A stretch of DNA of 64,000 nucleotides from Synergistaceae bacterium (GTDB lineage: Bacteria > Synergistota > Synergistia > Synergistales > Aminithiophilaceae). This document shows positions 61,665 through 64,000 of this stretch, one piece after another. Below the pieces are notes generated by a model. That model was not told the origin of the DNA and made no database searches. It saw nothing but the letters and a program-made list of their open reading frames with translations. Both the position numbers and the translations under genes were made by a program. How positions within the stretch are numbered: the first letter of the stretch is position 1; each line of letters opens with the position of its first letter. The stretch covers positions 785,482-849,481 of the forward strand of contig JAESII010000004.1 of assembly GCA_016756725.1 (NCBI GenBank). The letters are read 5' to 3'.

Positions 61665-63922
61665 CGTTGCGCCTTCAGGGCGTCGATGAGTTGCCCCGTC
61701 GCCGTCTTGGCCCCCAGGCCCCGGGCCAGAACGCCGACACAGGCCGGGCAGCCGTCGTCGCAGGGGCAGGCCCGGAGGGCCTCCCGGGCCGAGTCGAGCA
61801 GCGTCTCCCGTGCCTGCCAGGCTCCCTCGGCGAGGCCGACGCCGCCGGGAAAGTTGTCGACGACGTAGATCGTGGGCCTCCCGAAATGGGGGTCCTTGAC
61901 GAGGCTGTGGACCTGGATGTCGCCGCGGTCGCACATGAGATACAGAGGCGCCGTGATCCGCAGCAGGTGGGCCAGGCCCGTCAGGGCCGTGCTCTTCTCG
62001 TCCTCCTTCCAGGCCGGGATGAGCCCCTCGGGCAGGCAGAGGCGGCAGGCTGTCGTGTGCATCTGCTCCTCGCCGAGGTGGATGTGGCCGTAGCCGACGT
62101 TCTCGTGGGTGTTGAGGCGGATCTTCTTGTAGACCGTGGGTCGCGCCGCCAGAAGCACTTCGCCCCAGCCCCAGTCGGGGTCGCTCTCGAACTCGTCGAT
62201 CACCTCAAGCCGGACGGCCAGGTCGGCGTCGGTGTAGTAGTCGACGTCCACCTCCTTGACGTAGCAGCGCATTCCCTCGCTGTCGAGCTCCATCACCTGA
62301 TAGCTCTTGCCGCCGTGGAAGTAGATGGCCTCGGGGTGGATCAGCATGGGCGCGCTGGGGCGGTCCACTTCGCCGATGACGACGGGACGTCCCGTCTCGG
62401 TCACGTCGAGGATGACGTAATTCTCGCTCGTGGCGCTCCGCAGCGAGAGCCTCTCGGCGGGGAAGGAGTCGGCTTGCCAGTGGTAGCGCCCGCCGGCCCG
62501 GTGGAGGACCTCCTGCTGCTCCAGGTAGGTGAGGATCTCCTCTGTCTCCCTTTTGCCGAAGGGCTCCCCCTCGCAAAAGGGCAGTTCGAAGGCGCCGCAT
62601 TTGACGTGGTTGACCAGGATGTAGAGGTTGTCGGGGCTGATCCGGGCCCTTTCGGGGGAGCCGCCGAAAAAGGTGTCGGGCTGGTAGGCCAGGTACTGGT
62701 CCAGCGGCAGCGACGAGGCGACGAGGACGGCTGCCGAGAGCCCCTGGCGCCGTCCGGCCCGGCCCATCTGCTGCCGCGCCGAGGCGATGCTCCCCGGATA
62801 GCCGTGGAGGACGGCCAGCTCCAGGGAGCCGATGTCGACGCCCAGCTCGAGGGCGTTGGTGCTCACCACGCCCAGCAGTTCGCCGCTGCGCAGGCCCCGC
62901 TCGATGGCGCGGCGCTCGTTGGGCAGGTAGCCGCCGCGATAGCCGGCGATCCGGTCCGGCGCGATCCCGCGGCGGGCCAGCTCCCGGCGGAGGTAGGTCA
63001 GCAGGAGCTCCACGTTGATCCGGCTCCGGGTGAAGACGATGGTGCTGATGCCGTTGGCCAGAGCCTCGCCGGCGATGCGGCTCGTCTCCAGCAGCGACGA
63101 GCGGCGGATTCCGAGTTGCCTGTTGACGACGGGCGGGTTGTAGAGCAGCACCTGCCGTTCGCCCAGGGGAGCGCCGCTTCTGGCGACGATCTCGACGGGT
63201 TCGCCCAGAAGGCCTTCGGCCAGCTCCTGAGGGTTGGCGATCGTCGCCGAGGTGCAGATGAAGGTCGGATCGGACCCGTAGAAGGCGCAGATCCGCTTGA
63301 GCCGCCGCAGGACGTTGGCCATGTGGGAGCCGAAGATACCCCGGTAGCTGTGAAGCTCGTCGATGACGACGGTCCGGAGGTTCTCGAAAAGCTTGATCCA
63401 TTTGGTGTGGTGGGGGAGGATGGCCGTGTGGAGCATGTCGGGGTTGGTGATCACCACCTGACCGGCGGCGCGGATCTTGCTCCTGGCCGCAGGAGGCGTG
63501 TCTCCGTCGTAGGTGAAAGTCTTCACGTCGATCCCGCAGCCCGTCACCGTCTCATAGAGGGAGGCCAGCTGGTCCTGGCTGAGGGCCTTGGTGGGAAAGA
63601 GAAAAAGTGCCCTTGATGCCTCGTCGCGGGCGATCGACTCGAGGACGGGCAGGGTGTAGCAGAGGGTCTTGCCCGAGGCCGTCGGCGTCACGACGACGAC
63701 ATTTTTCCCGGCCCTGGCGAGGCGGAAGGTCTCCTCCTGGTGGGTGAAAAGTCCCTTCATGCCGGAGGCGACGAAGTAGTCCTTCAGCCGTCCGTCCAGC
63801 TCGGGCCAGGGGGCGAACTGAGGCTCTCGGGCGGGGAAGAACCGCCGTGCCGTCACCTCGCCGGACAGCGATTCGACCCAGTCCAGGAACTGGGGCAGAT
63901 TTTTGCCTTTCTCGAGCAGCAT
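61661..63922 (-). CDS. mrfA: DEAD/DEAH-box DNA helicase (YprA), MrfA
   Basis: A 753-residue superfamily 2 helicase: motif I TPTASGKTLCYTLP, motif II VIDELHSYRG, motif III ICTSATIANP, motif VI QQMGRAGRRQG. The C-terminal DUF1998-like domain has the zinc-type cysteines CRLC, then CPCDDGCPACVG. This is the MrfA/Hrq1 family, a 3'-5' helicase that removes bulky or crosslinked adducts. A good ribosome site (GGAGG) precedes the ATG. mrfB follows with a 4-nt overlap. Confidence 0.92.
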   Translation of the reverse strand: MLLEKGKNLPQFLDWVESLSGEVTARRFFPAREPQFAPWPELDGRLKDYFVASGMKGLFTHQEETFRLARAGKNVVVVTPTASGKTLCYTLPVLESIARDEASRALFLFPTKALSQDQLASLYETVTGCGIDVKTFTYDGDTPPAARSKIRAAGQVVITNPDMLHTAILPHHTKWIKLFENLRTVVIDELHSYRGIFGSHMANVLRRLKRICAFYGSDPTFICTSATIANPQELAEGLLGEPVEIVARSGAPLGERQVLLYNPPVVNRQLGIRRSSLLETSRIAGEALANGISTIVFTRSRINVELLLTYLRRELARRGIAPDRIAGYRGGYLPNERRAIERGLRSGELLGVVSTNALELGVDIGSLELAVLHGYPGSIASARQQMGRAGRRQGLSAAVLVASSLPLDQYLAYQPDTFFGGSPERARISPDNLYILVNHVKCGAFELPFCEGEPFGKRETEEILTYLEQQEVLHRAGGRYHWQADSFPAERLSLRSATSENYVILDVTETGRPVVIGEVDRPSAPMLIHPEAIYFHGGKSYQVMELDSEGMRCYVKEVDVDYYTDADLAVRLEVIDEFESDPDWGWGEVLLAARPTVYKKIRLNTHENVGYGHIHLGEEQMHTTACRLCLPEGLIPAWKEDEKSTALTGLAHLLRITAPLYLMCDRGDIQVHSLVKDPHFGRPTIYVVDNFPGGVGLAEGAWQARETLLDSAREALRACPCDDGCPACVGVLARGLGAKTATGQLIDALKAQR

Positions 63923-64000
63923 CGTCCTGCCTCCTTTGCCCTCCCGTCATCGTCAACCTGTTGTCATTCTTATGGTAGCGTCCATCACCGGCCTCGGCAA

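Overview
The window is GC-rich, densely coding bacterial chromosome. The gene content is that of a peptide- and amino-acid-fermenting anaerobe: amino-acid and peptide importers, an Etf-linked 2-hydroxyacid dehydrogenase, tryptophanase, several aminotransferases, corrinoid methyl transfer, a MetH without a reactivation domain, and BTAD- and PucR-type regulators. The mix resembles Synergistota. That assignment is inferred from gene content only; there is no rRNA or tRNA gene here to test it.

Layout. 1-3.6 kb (minus): a cut-off M29-like aminopeptidase, a PucR regulator with an AT-rich centre, and an Fsr-like exporter. 3.7-8.9 kb (plus): metH, metF, a membrane-anchored unknown and comB in one tight run, meeting csaA and tnaA (minus). 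11.1-17.1 kb (plus): a methyltransferase, an NSS amino-acid symporter preceded by a possible Leu-rich leader peptide, ridA, and a BTAD/ATPase/TPR regulator. 17.7-23.5 kb (plus): an NhaC antiporter, then FAD oxidoreductase, four-cluster ferredoxin and Mo/W-bisPGD enzyme, followed by the stump of an amidohydrolase. 24-29.5 kb (plus): aminotransferase, etfB, etfA, FAD-linked dehydrogenase and a TRAP solute receptor with no TRAP permease. 29.5-29.8 kb: REP-like palindromes, a 36-bp tandem repeat and a G-rich tract.

The most interesting block is 29.9-39.9 kb (plus). It holds a corrinoid protein, a homologue of monomethylamine methyltransferase MtmB that has no amber/pyrrolysine codon, a UroD-type (MtbA/MtaA-like) methyltransferase fused to a thioredoxin-like domain, an NhaC-family transporter, a RACo-type ferredoxin/ATPase corrinoid activator, a stand-alone MetH-activation-like protein with a C-terminal cysteine cluster, a class III aminotransferase and a CobW-type GTPase. 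Together these look like a complete methyl-transfer system for an unidentified methylated amine: import, demethylation to the corrinoid, transfer to an acceptor, repair of oxidised corrinoid, and use of the demethylated product.

40-46 kb: a small secreted protein, a class V aminotransferase, and the minus-strand set ACT, PFL (UPF0210), YjiH-like and LarA. 46-52 kb (plus): a RocB-like M20 peptidase, a decayed GGDEF sensor, PepV-like dipeptidase and a lipoprotein. 52-57.7 kb (plus): a five-gene oligopeptide ABC importer. 57.7-58.6 kb (minus): the wreck of a tripartite tricarboxylate transporter operon. 58.6-64 kb (minus): lspA, phosphomannomutase/phosphoglucomutase, and the mrfA-mrfB repair pair.
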